Positions 7,831-17,088 are shown, counted from the stretch's first letter. The stretch: 64,000 bases of DNA from Umezawaea sp049997955 (GCA_049997955.1 JAEBDY010000004.1:248001-312000); one strand, 5' to 3'. Notes: a model not told the origin generated them from the sequence alone. Numbers and translations: made by a program.

Positions 7831-9113
7831 AGGTCCTCCTCGGGAAGCAGGGGCGTGTTGGCGAGTTCGCCGAGCCGCAGGGGCGTGGCGAACGGTCTGC
7901 GGTGGAACGCGTCGGCGTCGGGCAGGGGGTGCCCGAGCCGGGCGGCGGCCAGGTCGGCGACCTCGCGGCCGCACATCCGGCCCTGGCACGGCCCGAGGCC
8001 CGCCCGACTGGCCAGCTTGAGGGTGCGGCCGTCGGCAGCGCCGAGGTCGACCGCCGCGTGCAGGTCGCGCAGGGTGACCTCCTCGCACCGGCAGAGCAGC
8101 GTGTCCGGCGTGAGCCAGCCGTGCCGTCCGGACGGCACGGGGTGCGCGGCGGCCAGCGCGGCGGCGAACGCCCTGCCACGCCGAACGGCCCGCAGTGCCC
8201 TGGTCGGCGGCTCGACGGTGCGAGCCGCCGCGGCGCCCGCAACGGCGCCCTCGGCCGCCGAGAGGTCCGCGCCGCCGATGCCGGTGATCTCCCCCGCCGC
8301 GTACACGCCGGGAACGGTGGTCGCGCCCGCGGCGTCGACCCGCACGAACCCGTCCACGAGCGCGCAGCCCAGTCCGATCGCGAGGTCGAGGCGCGGGGTG
8401 AAGCCGTGGCCGACGCACACCGCGTCCACGGCGATCCGCCGCCGGGTGCCCTCGACGACGGACCAGTCCGGGCGCAGCCGGGCCACGGTCACCTCGGCGA
8501 CCCGGTCGTCACCGTGCGCGGCGACGACGGCGGTCCGGGTGCGGACTCGGGCCAGCAGCGGGGCGTACCCGGCCAGCTCCCCCAGCTTCCCGGCGGCCGC
8601 CAACGGGTGCCGCAGCCAGCCGGTGACCCCGTTGGCCTCCAGCAGCGCGACGACGTGGGAGCCGACCCGCGCCAGGGAGTCCGCCACGGGCAGCAGGAAC
8701 GGCCCGGTGCCGGACACGACCACCCGCCGTCCGACGGCGACGCCCTGCCCCTTGGCGAGCGCCTGCGCCGCGCCCGCGGTGTAGACGCCGGGGAGGTCCC
8801 AGCCGGGGAACGGGACGACGCGGTCGTGCGCCCCGGTCGCCAGCACGACGGCGTCGGCGTCGAGGACCAGTCCGGTCCGGTGTGGACTGTCGGCCGGTCC
8901 GCGGCGGAGGTGCAGCCGCAGGCCTTCCGCCGCCCACACCGCGCTGTCCGGCAGGTGGCGCACCCGTGGATCGACGCGCTGCTCGGCGCCCCGGTGGTAC
9001 TGGCCGCCCAGCCGCGGTTCGGAATCCACCAGCACGACGTCCGCGCCCGCCCGCGCGGCGGCGTCGGCCGCGGCGAGCCCGGCGGGTCCACCGCCGACCA
9101 CGACGACCCTCAT
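7827..9113 (-). CDS. FAD-dependent oxidoreductase with BFD-like [2Fe-2S] domain (hydroxyproline dehydrogenase, HcnB-like subunit)
   Basis: A 428-residue protein. The N-terminus is an FAD Rossmann motif (VVVGGGPAGLAAADAA); a second dinucleotide region with VVVSGTGPFLL follows near residue 140. The C-terminal ~90 residues carry CRCEEVT and GPCQGRMCG, the four cysteines of a BFD-like [2Fe-2S] site. The layout matches the alpha subunit of multi-subunit D-hydroxyproline dehydrogenases (HcnB/OoxA type). The ATG at 9113 overlaps the stop of the small ferredoxin-like gene by 4 bp. It acts with the two neighbouring subunits. Confidence 0.88.
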   Translation of the reverse strand: MRVVVVGGGPAGLAAADAAARAGADVVLVDSEPRLGGQYHRGAEQRVDPRVRHLPDSAVWAAEGLRLHLRRGPADSPHRTGLVLDADAVVLATGAHDRVVPFPGWDLPGVYTAGAAQALAKGQGVAVGRRVVVSGTGPFLLPVADSLARVGSHVVALLEANGVTGWLRHPLAAAGKLGELAGYAPLLARVRTRTAVVAAHGDDRVAEVTVARLRPDWSVVEGTRRRIAVDAVCVGHGFTPRLDLAIGLGCALVDGFVRVDAAGATTVPGVYAAGEITGIGGADLSAAEGAVAGAAAARTVEPPTRALRAVRRGRAFAAALAAAHPVPSGRHGWLTPDTLLCRCEEVTLRDLHAAVDLGAADGRTLKLASRAGLGPCQGRMCGREVADLAAARLGHPLPDADAFHRRPFATPLRLGELANTPLLPEEDL

Positions 9114-9367
9114 CCCGGAAGCTCCGCCCCGTGCTGGGTGCGCACGGCGTCGCCGTCGACCGGGAACCGTTGGCAAGCCCGCACTTCCGGCACGTCGTTG
9201 ACGACGACCACGCAGTCGAAGCACACACCGATGCCGCAGAACACCCCGCGCGGCCTGCCGCCGTTCCTGGTCGTGCGCCACGACACCCGGCCCGCGGCGA
9301 TCAGGACGGCGGCGATCGTCCGCCCTGGCGGCACGTCATGCGGCTCGCCGTCGATCGTGATCCTCAT
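9110..9367 (-). CDS. (2Fe-2S)-binding protein, hydroxyproline dehydrogenase small (HcnA-like) subunit
   Basis: An 85-residue protein with FCGIGVCFDC and a later RAC, the cysteine set of the HcnA-type [2Fe-2S] subunit. It would pass electrons between the two flavin subunits encoded on either side. The ATG at 9367 overlaps the upstream stop (ATGA); a GTG two codons earlier is open but has no better ribosome site. Confidence 0.88.
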   Translation of the reverse strand: MRITIDGEPHDVPPGRTIAAVLIAAGRVSWRTTRNGGRPRGVFCGIGVCFDCVVVVNDVPEVRACQRFPVDGDAVRTQHGAELPG

Positions 9368-10512
9368 GCGCACACCCCCGGTCGGTCCACTCGGAACGGT
9401 CTCGGGTCGACGTGCGGCTCAGCGCCCGTGACCAGCTCGGCGAGCAGCCGTCCGGTGGCCGCCGCGAGCCCGATGCCCGCGCCCTCGTGGCCGGTCGCGT
9501 GCCAGACGCCCGGACGGCGGGGATCGGCGCCGACGACCGGCAGGTGGTCGGGCGCGTACGGGCGGAACCCGCCGTAGGCGCGCAGGACCGGGACGTCGGC
9601 CAGCACCGGGAACAGGCCCACCGCCCGGCGGGCGAGCGCACGCGGCACCTCCACCCGCAGCGACGCGTCGAAGCCGACCCGTTCGCGGCTCGACCCGATG
9701 AGGACGGTGCCGCCCGCGGTCGACTCCACCACCGTCGAGACCTGGAGGTCCGCGTCACCGCTGGCGACCGCGCCCACGTAGTCGGCGTCGTAGACCTTGT
9801 GCCGCACGGTGTCGGGCGGCAGCGCGGCGGTCACCAGGACGACGCCCCGGCGCGGCAGCACGGTGACCGGCGCGCCGAACGCGGCGGACACCTCGCCCGA
9901 CCACGGCCCGCAGGCGATCACCACGGCTCCGCACGGCACCTCGCCGCCGTCGGTGCGGACGGCCGCCACCGCGCCGTTCGCGAGCCTCACCCCGAGGGCC
10001 CGGACACCGGCCCGAAGCGTCCCGCCGCGACGCCGGACCGCCGCGAGCAGGGCTTTCGTGACGAGCACCGGCTGGAGTTGGGCGTCCTGCGGGTAGTGGA
10101 CGGCCGAGACGACCGCGCGGGTGAGGTGCGGTTCGAGGTCGAACGCCTCCGCTGGCGTGAGCGGCCGCGCGTCCACGCCCGCCGTGCGCTGGGCCGCGGC
10201 GAAGTCCGTCAAGGCCGTGGCGGCGGCGTCCCCCGTGGCCACGACCAGACCGCCCTTGGCGTCCCACTCGACGTCCGCGTCGAGGTCGGCGAGCAGGTCG
10301 GGCCAGCGGCTCAGGGACGCGAGCGCGAGGTCGAGTTCGGGACCGGGTGCCTTGTCGGACACCAGGACGTTGCCCTCGCCCGCGGCGCTGGTGCCCGCAC
10401 CGAGCGGCCCGCGGTCCAGCACGGTGACCCGGACCCCGGCCGCGCTCAGGGCCTCGGCGCACGCCGCGCCGATGACGCCCGCGCCGACCACCACCACGTC
10501 CGGGTACCGCAC
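9364..10512 (-). CDS. FAD-dependent DAO-family oxidoreductase, D-hydroxyproline dehydrogenase beta subunit
   Basis: A 382-residue D-amino-acid oxidase-family protein with the FAD motif VVVVGAGVIGAACAEAL at the N-terminus and GGFRPYAPDHLPVVG plus GHEGAGIGLA near the C-terminus. It would oxidise cis-4-hydroxy-D-proline to the pyrroline that the DapA-family enzyme deaminates. Two GTG starts are possible (10518 and 10512); 10512 is preferred because GGGG lies 5 nt upstream. It is the first enzyme gene after the regulator, separated from it by 61 bp that hold a likely operator. Confidence 0.87.
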   Translation of the reverse strand: MRYPDVVVVGAGVIGAACAEALSAAGVRVTVLDRGPLGAGTSAAGEGNVLVSDKAPGPELDLALASLSRWPDLLADLDADVEWDAKGGLVVATGDAAATALTDFAAAQRTAGVDARPLTPAEAFDLEPHLTRAVVSAVHYPQDAQLQPVLVTKALLAAVRRRGGTLRAGVRALGVRLANGAVAAVRTDGGEVPCGAVVIACGPWSGEVSAAFGAPVTVLPRRGVVLVTAALPPDTVRHKVYDADYVGAVASGDADLQVSTVVESTAGGTVLIGSSRERVGFDASLRVEVPRALARRAVGLFPVLADVPVLRAYGGFRPYAPDHLPVVGADPRRPGVWHATGHEGAGIGLAAATGRLLAELVTGAEPHVDPRPFRVDRPGVCA

Positions 10513-10524
10513 AAGCACCCCAAT

Positions 10525-10542
10525 CGTTCATTGAAGTGAACG
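10525..10542. promoter_or_regulatory. Candidate operator of the hydroxyproline operon
   Basis: Inverted repeat CGTTCA-N6-TGAACG lies 13 bp upstream of the first enzyme gene's start and downstream of the XRE-cupin gene. Placement suggests it is the target of that regulator. No binding data. Confidence 0.45.
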
Positions 10543-10573
10543 TTTCGAGCGTAGGCGCGAGCCAGGACCGAGG

Positions 10574-11158
10574 TCAATCCCCGTGCGCGTCCCGACCGGG
10601 GTGAACGCCGTCCGGGTACTCCAGCAGCAGCACGGACTCGACCGGCCCACCGACGGTCTCATAGGTGTGCGGCCCCTGCGCGGGGAAGCAGACGTAATCG
10701 CCGGGCCCCAGCTCGTAGGGGGCGTGCGCCGGACCGACCCGAAGCACTCCCGACGTGACCAGCACGTGCTCCCGGCCGGGATGACCGGCGGAGTACTGGG
10801 TCTGCCCCGGTCGGACGCGCTGGTCGTAGACCTCGACGACGGTCTCGCCGATGCTCAGCCTGCGGACCATGCGCAGGTCCACGGCGTTGCTGGAGAGCAC
10901 GTCGAGGTCGGCGGCGCGCACCAGCACGACCTCCGAATCGGCGGGCGCGGTCAGCAGATCGGACACCGGCACGCCGAGGGCGTTCGACAAACTGAACACC
11001 GTGTCGATGGTCGGGTTGCCCGCCCCCGACTCCAGCTGCGACAGCGTGCCCTTGGCGATGCCCGACCGGCGCGCCAGCTCCGACAGCGACAGACCGCCGT
11101 GGTCGCGCAGCGCGCGCAGGTTCGCCGCGAGCACCTGACCGGCTTGCTCCCTGACCAC
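10574..11158 (-). CDS. XRE-family regulator with C-terminal cupin domain
   Basis: A 194-residue protein: HTH of the Cro/C1 type at residues ~10-65 (LSLSELARRSGIAKGTLSQL) and a cupin at ~100-190 (GHPGREHVLVTSG, GPGDYVCFPAQGPHTYE). Such regulators sense small amino acids or polyamines through the cupin and control catabolic operons. The GTG at 11158 is favoured by AGGAGG 7 nt upstream. Same strand as, and immediately upstream of, the hydroxyproline genes, so it probably controls them. Confidence 0.85.
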   Translation of the reverse strand: MVREQAGQVLAANLRALRDHGGLSLSELARRSGIAKGTLSQLESGAGNPTIDTVFSLSNALGVPVSDLLTAPADSEVVLVRAADLDVLSSNAVDLRMVRRLSIGETVVEVYDQRVRPGQTQYSAGHPGREHVLVTSGVLRVGPAHAPYELGPGDYVCFPAQGPHTYETVGGPVESVLLLEYPDGVHPGRDAHGD

Positions 11159-11263
11159 CCCAGGACCTCCTCCTCGCAGGCGAGCACCGTACGGGTGATC
11201 GCTGACGTTCGACCACCCGACGTGCGCCGAACCGTCGCGGGGCGGCACGATCGGGCGCGTGGG

Positions 11264-11890
11264 TCAGTAGGCCACGCCGACCGGCCGACCGATCGTCGCC
11301 GGGTCCTCCAGCGCGGCCAGCATGGCGTGGGCGGTGTCGGCACGGGAGATCGAGTAGCCGCCCCTGGGACTGCCGCCGATCACCCGCCGGTACTCCCCGG
11401 TCACGGGCTTGTCGGTCAGCTTGGGCGGGCGCACGGCCGTCCACTCGACACCGCTGGCGCGCAGCTCCTCCTCCATGGCGGTCAGGTCGACGTAGACGTC
11501 CCGCAGGATCGCCCCGACGACCGGCAGGAGCACCCGGCGGTTCAGGAACGTCTCGTCCGACGGCGGCGCTCCGACCGGCGCGGCGCTGACCACCACGATC
11601 CGCCGCACGCCCGCGGCCTCCATCGCCCGCAGGATCCCGCGCGTGGCCGTGGTGGCGACCGGCCCTTCCTTGCGACCGCGCGGCCCGACGCCGGACAGCA
11701 CCGCGTCGCACGGGTCCAGCGCGGGTGGGGCCGTCAGGTCGGGCGCGGTGACCACGGCCAGGGCGGGGTGCTCCAGGTCGAACCTGGCGGAGTCGCGGAC
11801 GACCGCCGTGACCTGGTGACCGGCGTCGAGCGCCTGTCGGACGACGTGCCCGCCGACCCCGCCGGTCGCGCCGAAAACGGTGATCTTCAT
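11264..11890 (-). CDS. NAD(P)H-binding protein (atypical SDR, NmrA/YwnB-like)
   Basis: A 208-residue single-domain protein with the atypical SDR nucleotide motif GATGGVGGHV at residues 7-16 and RADTAHAMLAAL near the C-terminus. No YxxxK catalytic pair is evident, so it may be a redox sensor or epimerase-like reductase. The ATG has GGGGAG 7 nt upstream. Divergent from the marR gene, with a palindrome between, so it is the likely target of that regulator. Confidence 0.8.
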   Translation of the reverse strand: MKITVFGATGGVGGHVVRQALDAGHQVTAVVRDSARFDLEHPALAVVTAPDLTAPPALDPCDAVLSGVGPRGRKEGPVATTATRGILRAMEAAGVRRIVVVSAAPVGAPPSDETFLNRRVLLPVVGAILRDVYVDLTAMEEELRASGVEWTAVRPPKLTDKPVTGEYRRVIGGSPRGGYSISRADTAHAMLAALEDPATIGRPVGVAY

Positions 11891-11929
11891 CCGTGTCTCC
11901 CCAGCTCGGGTACCTTGTGATCCGCACCC

Positions 11930-11956
11930 CATATACTACGAGGGCGATATCATATG
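11930..11956. promoter_or_regulatory. Candidate MarR operator in a divergent promoter
   Basis: CATATACTA-N9-TATCATATG is an imperfect inverted repeat (7 of 9 positions pair) in unusually AT-rich sequence between the two divergent genes. Its right arm includes the marR start codon, which suits autorepression. Confidence 0.5.
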
Positions 11957-12439
11957 AGTTCCAAAGTACCTGAGGAGACGCGGCAGCGCAGGCGAACCGC
12001 GAACTCGATCAAGGATTCGCTGCGCGGCCTGCGCGTCCAGCTGTCCTTCCTGAACCACCGGATCGGCACGCGCGTCGCCCTCAAGGACATCGACCTCGAC
12101 TGCCTGGACCTGCTCTCCCAGCAGGGCCCGCTGAGCCCGACCGCGCTCTCCCGCCTCGCCGGGCTGCACCCCGCCACCACCACCGGCGTCCTGGACCGCC
12201 TCGAACGCGGCGGCTGGATCGCCCGCGACCGCGACCCCGCCGACCGCCGGGCCGTCGTCGTGCGGGTGCTGCCCGACCGCCACGCCGAGATGTTCGAGCA
12301 CTACCGGGGCGCGAACAGGTCGATGGACGACCTCCTCGCCGACTACGACGCCGATCAACTGGCCGTGATCGCCGACTTCCTCACCCGCGCCACCGCCGTC
12401 AGCAGGCAGGCGACCGACGACCTCGGAGACTCCGCGTGA
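11954..12439 (+). CDS. MarR-family transcriptional regulator
   Basis: A 161-residue protein with the winged-helix core: LSPTALSRLAGLHPATTTGV (recognition region, residues ~59-78), then the wing GGWIARDRDPADRRAVVV with the DxxDRR signature. GAGGG lies 7 nt before the ATG. It overlaps the hemerythrin gene by 4 bp and is divergent from the NAD(P)-binding protein. A redox or oxygen theme is suggested by the hemerythrin partner. Confidence 0.88.
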   Translation: MSSKVPEETRQRRRTANSIKDSLRGLRVQLSFLNHRIGTRVALKDIDLDCLDLLSQQGPLSPTALSRLAGLHPATTTGVLDRLERGGWIARDRDPADRRAVVVRVLPDRHAEMFEHYRGANRSMDDLLADYDADQLAVIADFLTRATAVSRQATDDLGDSA

Positions 12440-12933
12440 ACCCCCGCCTCACCGCGTTCGGCAACCAGTTGATCGAGGTCCACGTCTGGCTCCGCGGCCA
12501 GCTGGAAGACCTCCGCGACGACGTCGACGCCTACTTCGCGGGCGACGGCCTGCTCCCCCGCGACCTGCGCGCCCACTGCCTCTCGTTCTGCTCCGCCCTG
12601 ACCCGCCACCACACCGGCGAGGACCGGGTCGCGTTCCCGGAGATCGCCGAGGAGTTCCCCGAGCTGCGCCCCGTGATCACCCAGCTGAAGACGGACCACA
12701 ACCAGATCGACTGGATCCTCGGCGCGCTGGACAAGCTGCTCGGCGGCCTCCCCGACGAACCCGACCAGGCCGCGAAAGCCCAGGTGGTCGCCGAGTTGGA
12801 GGGGCTGTCGGCGATCATGGAGACGCACTTCACCTACGAGGAGAAGAAGCTGATCTCCGTGCTGAACGGCCTCGACCTGCCCGCGTGGCGGACGGACCGG
12901 CCGGACTTCCTGCTGACCGACGACGAGGACTGA
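12436..12933 (+). CDS. Hemerythrin HHE domain protein
   Basis: A 165-residue all-helical protein with spaced histidines and carboxylates of a hemerythrin-like di-iron fold: LIEVHVWLRGQ, RHHTGEDRVAFPEI, KTDHNQIDWIL and METHFTYEEKKL. Family members bind O2 or NO or serve as iron/oxygen sensors. The GTG start overlaps the marR stop (GTGA), so the two are coupled. Confidence 0.85.
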   Translation: MNPRLTAFGNQLIEVHVWLRGQLEDLRDDVDAYFAGDGLLPRDLRAHCLSFCSALTRHHTGEDRVAFPEIAEEFPELRPVITQLKTDHNQIDWILGALDKLLGGLPDEPDQAAKAQVVAELEGLSAIMETHFTYEEKKLISVLNGLDLPAWRTDRPDFLLTDDED

Positions 12934-12936
12934 GCC

Positions 12937-13815
12937 CTACCTGGCGAGCAGGTCGCGCAACGCCTTCACGACGTCGGCTGGTCCTTCCTCCGCCATGAAG
13001 TGCCCGCAGGTCACGGTGCGGTGGTCCAGGTCCGGCGCCCACGCGCGCCAGCGGGCGGCGGCGTCGAACCCGAGGGCCGAGCCCCAGTCCTGCTGGAGCA
13101 CGGTCACCGGCATCCGAAGCCGGTTGCCCGCCGCGCGGTCGACCTCGTCCTGCTCCACGTCGACCGCGGCGGACGCCCGGTAGTCGGCGACGATCGACGG
13201 GATCGCCTCGCGGGACGCCTTCAGGTAGACCGCGCGGACGTCGGCGGGAATCGCGGCGGGGTCGTTTGTCCAGAGGTCGAGGAAGTAGCCGAAGAACTCG
13301 TCGGACGCGCCGGCGATCATCTTCTCCGGCAGGCCGGGCGGCTGGGCCATCAGGTAAAGGTGGAAGCCGATCGCGGCGGTGGTGCCGTGCATGACGTCCC
13401 ACATGTCGAGGGTGGGCAGCACGTCGAGCGACGCCAGGTGGGTGATCTTGTCGGGGTGGTCGAGGCCCGCGCGGACGGCGACCAGCGCACCCCGGTCGTG
13501 GCCCGCCAGGGCGAAGCGGTCGTGTCCAAGGGCCGCGGCGAGGGCGACGACGTCGGCGGCCATCGTGCGCTTGGAGTAGGTCTGGCCGTCCACGTCGACC
13601 GGCTTGTCGCTGGCGCCGTAGCCGCGCAGGTCGGGGCAGATGACGGTGTGGTCGGCGGCCAGGTCGGCGGCGACGTGCCGCCACATCAGGTGGGTCTGCG
13701 GGAAGCCGTGCAGCAGCACGACGGGGCTGCCCGAGCCGCCGACGGCGGCGTTGAGCGAGACGCCGTCGGCGACGGTGACGCGGCGCTGGGTGAATCCGGT
13801 GATCTGCGGTGCCAT
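12937..13815 (-). CDS. Alpha/beta hydrolase, haloacetate dehalogenase-like
   Basis: A 292-residue alpha/beta hydrolase. The oxyanion loop is LLHGFPQTH, the nucleophile elbow GHDRGA places Asp where serine hydrolases have Ser, and the catalytic His is in CGHFMAEE. Asp followed by Arg is the signature of fluoroacetate/haloacetate dehalogenases and epoxide hydrolases; RGYGASDKP is typical of the former. True substrate is not determinable from sequence. The ATG at 13815 has GGGAGAG upstream. Tail-to-tail with the hemerythrin gene, 3 bp apart. Confidence 0.8.
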   Translation of the reverse strand: MAPQITGFTQRRVTVADGVSLNAAVGGSGSPVVLLHGFPQTHLMWRHVAADLAADHTVICPDLRGYGASDKPVDVDGQTYSKRTMAADVVALAAALGHDRFALAGHDRGALVAVRAGLDHPDKITHLASLDVLPTLDMWDVMHGTTAAIGFHLYLMAQPPGLPEKMIAGASDEFFGYFLDLWTNDPAAIPADVRAVYLKASREAIPSIVADYRASAAVDVEQDEVDRAAGNRLRMPVTVLQQDWGSALGFDAAARWRAWAPDLDHRTVTCGHFMAEEGPADVVKALRDLLAR

Positions 13816-13930
13816 GGGGCTCTCCCTGTCGTTCGGTCCGTGCGGAACCGACTCTGCGGGACGCCGATCAGCGTTCGATCAGCGCCGACTCGGGCAGGCG
13901 TCCAGCGACGGCCACGGCTACGTTGTGCCG

Positions 13931-16900
13931 GTGGTGAGGTTCGGTGTGCTGGGCCCTCTGGAGGCCTCCGACGAGCACGGGCCGGTGAACCTCAAGGGAC
14001 CTCGGCACCGCGCGGTGCTGGCGCGGCTGCTGGTCGCCAGGGGTCGGGTCGTGCCGGTGGCGGTGCTGATCGACGACCTGTGGGACGAGGCTCCCGAAGG
14101 AGCGCTCGGCGCGGTGCAGACGTTCGTCGGCGCGCTGCGCAAGGCCGTGGAACCGGACCGCCCGCCCCGCACACCGCCCCGGCTGCTGGTGACCGCTCCG
14201 CCCGGCTACGCGCTGCGGGCCGAGTCGGACGCGGTGGACGCCTGGCGGTTCGAGGCAGCGGTCGCCACGGCCGCCGACCTGCGACCCGAGGCTGCCCTCG
14301 GGGTGCTGGACGAGGCGCTCGGGCTCTGGCGGGGACCCGCCTACGCGGAGTTCGCCGACCGGACCTGGGCCCGCGGCGAGGCCGCTCGGCTCGACGAGGT
14401 GCGCCTGCTCGCCGTCGCGAGGAGGGCGGAGGCCGCGCTGGCGCTGGGCCGGGCCGCCGAGTCGGTGCCGGACCTGGAAGCCCACGTCGCCGCCCACCCG
14501 CTGCACGAGGAGGGCTGGCGGCTGTTGGCCCTGGCGCTCTACCGGACGGGACGGCAGGGCGACGCGCTGGCGACGCTGCGCCGCGCCCGTGACGTGCTGC
14601 TGGCCGATCTCGGCGTGGACCCCGGCGAGGACCTGCGGCGGCTGGAGGCGGACGTGCTCGCCCAGGCCCCGCACCTGACCGCACTCCCCCGCGCGCCGGC
14701 CGACCACCCGTTCGTCGGCCGGACCGACGAGCTGGCCGCGTTGGAGGCGGTGGCCGCGACCACCGCCCGGCCGCGGCTGGCGCTGGTGTCCGGCGCAGCG
14801 GGTGTGGGCAAGACCGCGCTGGCCAGGACGCTGAGCGACCGGCTGGCCGCGCGCGGCTGGACCACCGCGTGGGGCGCCAGCCCGGAACTCCGGGGCGGGC
14901 CTGGGCCGTGGACCCGGATGCGCGACGCCCTGGGCGTGCCCGAGGGGGGCGCGTTCTCCGCGCGGGAGCCGGTGCTGCTGGTGTTCGACGACCTGCACTG
15001 GGCCGACGAGGACACCCTCGCCGTGGTGACGTCGCTGGCCACCGACCCCGACGCCGGACCCGTGCTGGTCGTCGGCGCCTACCGGTCGACCGACATCACC
15101 CCGGCGCTCGCCGAGGCGCTGGGCCGGGCGGCCCGCGCCGAGCCGACCAGGGTCTACCTCGGCGGCCTGACCCCGCCGCAGGTCGCCGAGGTGGTGCGGG
15201 CGATCACCAACCGCGCGATGTCCCCGGAGGGCGCTCGGCTGGTCCACGCCCGCAGCGCTGGCAACCCGTTCTTCGTCCGCGAGCTGACCCGGCTCTGGGA
15301 GGCCGAGGGCGACCCGGCCCTGCACGCCGTGCCCGCGGGCGTCCGCGACGTGATCCGGCACCGGCTCGCGGCCCTCGCCGAGTCGACGCGGACCCACCTG
15401 CGGCAGGCGGCCGTCCTCGGGGACGACGTGGACCTCGACGTGCTGATCGGCCTCGCCGGGGACGAGGAGGCGGTGCTGGACTCCGTCGAGTCCGCCGTCG
15501 CGGCCGGTTTCCTGGTGGAGCAGGACTCCGACCACCCCCGGTTCGCGCACGCGCTGGTGCGCGAAACCCTGTACGAGGACAGCACCCGCGCCCGCCGCAC
15601 CCGGTGGCACGCGGCCGTCGCCGAGATCGTGGAACGAGCGCGCCCGGACGACGTGGAGACGATCGCCCACCACCTCCTGCACGCGGACAGCCGGGTCGAC
15701 GCGGACCGGACCGCGCGCTACACCCGTGCCGCGGCCGAGCGGGCGGAACAGCGGTCGGCCCCGCACGAGGCCGCCCGGCTGTGGCGGGAGACCCTGTCCC
15801 GCACCGGAACCGGCCGGGCCCGGCTGGAGGCCGTCATGGGTCTGGTGCGGGCGCTCGCGGTGACCGGCGACCTGCGCGAGGCCCGACGACTGCGCGCGGA
15901 GGCGACCGACGCCGCCGAGGAGCTCGGCGACCCCGTGCTGACCGCGAGCGTGATCGGCTCGTTCGACGTGCCCGCGATCTGGACCGCCAACGACGACGAG
16001 GCCCTGTCCGCGCGACTCGTGGCGACCGCGGAGCGGACCCTGGCCGCGCTGCCCGCCGACCGGCGGGCCGACCGCGCCCGGCTGCTCGTCACCATCGCCG
16101 TCGAGCGGCGCGCCGACACCGGGCCGCGGGGTGACCGGGCGGCACGGGAGGCCGAGGCCATCGCCCGCGAGCTGGCCGACCCGACCCTGCTGGCGTTCGC
16201 CCTGAACGGCCGGTTCCTGCAGACGTTCCACCGGGCGGGGCTCGCCCCGGAACGCGGTCGGATCGGCGCGGAGCTCCTGGCCCTGGCCCACCGCCACGAC
16301 CTGGTCGTCTTCGAGGTGCTGGCCCACCTGATCCTCATCCAGTCGAGCGCCGCGCTGGGCGACCTCGCGGCCGCCGACCGGCACGCCGCCGCGGCCGACG
16401 ACCTCGCCGCCCGCCACGAACTGCCGGTCGTCGGCGTGTTCACCGCCTGGTACGCCGCCCTCCGGCTCGCGGTGACCGGCCGGACCGCCGAGGCGATCAC
16501 CGCCTACCGCGCGGCCGCCGCCCGGCTGACCGGCACCGGGATGCCCGGTCTTGAGGACGGGCTGCTGCCGCTGGCGCTGCTCGGCCTGGGCGTGACCTCC
16601 GTCGACGCGGACTGGGGCCCGTACGAACCGTGGACCCGCCCGGAAGGCCCTGTTCCGGACTCTCCGCACGACCTGCTGTTCGAGGCCCGCGCCTGCCTGC
16701 ACGCACGGATCGCGATCCGCTCCGGCGACCGGCCCGCGCTGGAACGGCTCCACGCCGACCTGCTGCCCGCGGCCGACGAGATCGCGGGCGCGGGCAGCGG
16801 TCTGCTCGCGTTCGGTCCCGTGGCCCGGCACCTCGGCGACCTGTCCGCCGCGCTCGGACGGCACCGCGAAGCCGCCGCGCACCACCGGCAGGCGCTCGCG

Positions 16901-16978
16901 GTCGCCGAGCGCGCGGGAGCGCCGCACTGGGCCGCGGCCGCGAGGGAAGCCGTCGAACGTCAGCGCGAACGCTCCTGA
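13931..16978 (+). CDS. BTAD-type transcriptional regulator with ATPase domain
   Basis: A ~1015-residue regulator. The N-terminus (VRFGVLGPLEA) is an OmpR-like winged helix, followed by a bacterial transcriptional activation domain to ~residue 250 (GVDPGEDLRRLEADVL), an ATPase with Walker A GAAGVGKTAL (~residue 291) and Walker B LLVFDDLHWAD, then a long helical TPR-like C-terminus. No LuxR domain is seen. The start is uncertain among GTGs at 13925, 13931 and 13934; 13931 is chosen because a TACGTT box ends 7 nt upstream, suggesting a leaderless message. SARP/BTAD proteins often control secondary metabolism, but the target is not evident. Confidence 0.85.
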   Translation: MVRFGVLGPLEASDEHGPVNLKGPRHRAVLARLLVARGRVVPVAVLIDDLWDEAPEGALGAVQTFVGALRKAVEPDRPPRTPPRLLVTAPPGYALRAESDAVDAWRFEAAVATAADLRPEAALGVLDEALGLWRGPAYAEFADRTWARGEAARLDEVRLLAVARRAEAALALGRAAESVPDLEAHVAAHPLHEEGWRLLALALYRTGRQGDALATLRRARDVLLADLGVDPGEDLRRLEADVLAQAPHLTALPRAPADHPFVGRTDELAALEAVAATTARPRLALVSGAAGVGKTALARTLSDRLAARGWTTAWGASPELRGGPGPWTRMRDALGVPEGGAFSAREPVLLVFDDLHWADEDTLAVVTSLATDPDAGPVLVVGAYRSTDITPALAEALGRAARAEPTRVYLGGLTPPQVAEVVRAITNRAMSPEGARLVHARSAGNPFFVRELTRLWEAEGDPALHAVPAGVRDVIRHRLAALAESTRTHLRQAAVLGDDVDLDVLIGLAGDEEAVLDSVESAVAAGFLVEQDSDHPRFAHALVRETLYEDSTRARRTRWHAAVAEIVERARPDDVETIAHHLLHADSRVDADRTARYTRAAAERAEQRSAPHEAARLWRETLSRTGTGRARLEAVMGLVRALAVTGDLREARRLRAEATDAAEELGDPVLTASVIGSFDVPAIWTANDDEALSARLVATAERTLAALPADRRADRARLLVTIAVERRADTGPRGDRAAREAEAIARELADPTLLAFALNGRFLQTFHRAGLAPERGRIGAELLALAHRHDLVVFEVLAHLILIQSSAALGDLAAADRHAAAADDLAARHELPVVGVFTAWYAALRLAVTGRTAEAITAYRAAAARLTGTGMPGLEDGLLPLALLGLGVTSVDADWGPYEPWTRPEGPVPDSPHDLLFEARACLHARIAIRSGDRPALERLHADLLPAADEIAGAGSGLLAFGPVARHLGDLSAALGRHREAAAHHRQALAVAERAGAPHWAAAAREAVERQRERS

Positions 16979-17088
16979 ACCCGCTGTGCCGCACCCGATC
17001 CCGCATGAATGCGGCCTTTTGTCACGGGATTCATCAAGCCTTTCCCAAAACCGGATCGACTCGCCACGGCGCTACCTAATCTGCCTCC

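Noticed and set aside
13868..16927. 1019-codon minus-strand open frame opposite the BTAD regulator
   Set aside because: It is low-complexity Gly/Arg/Gln translation of the antisense of a gene with recognisable BTAD and ATPase motifs.
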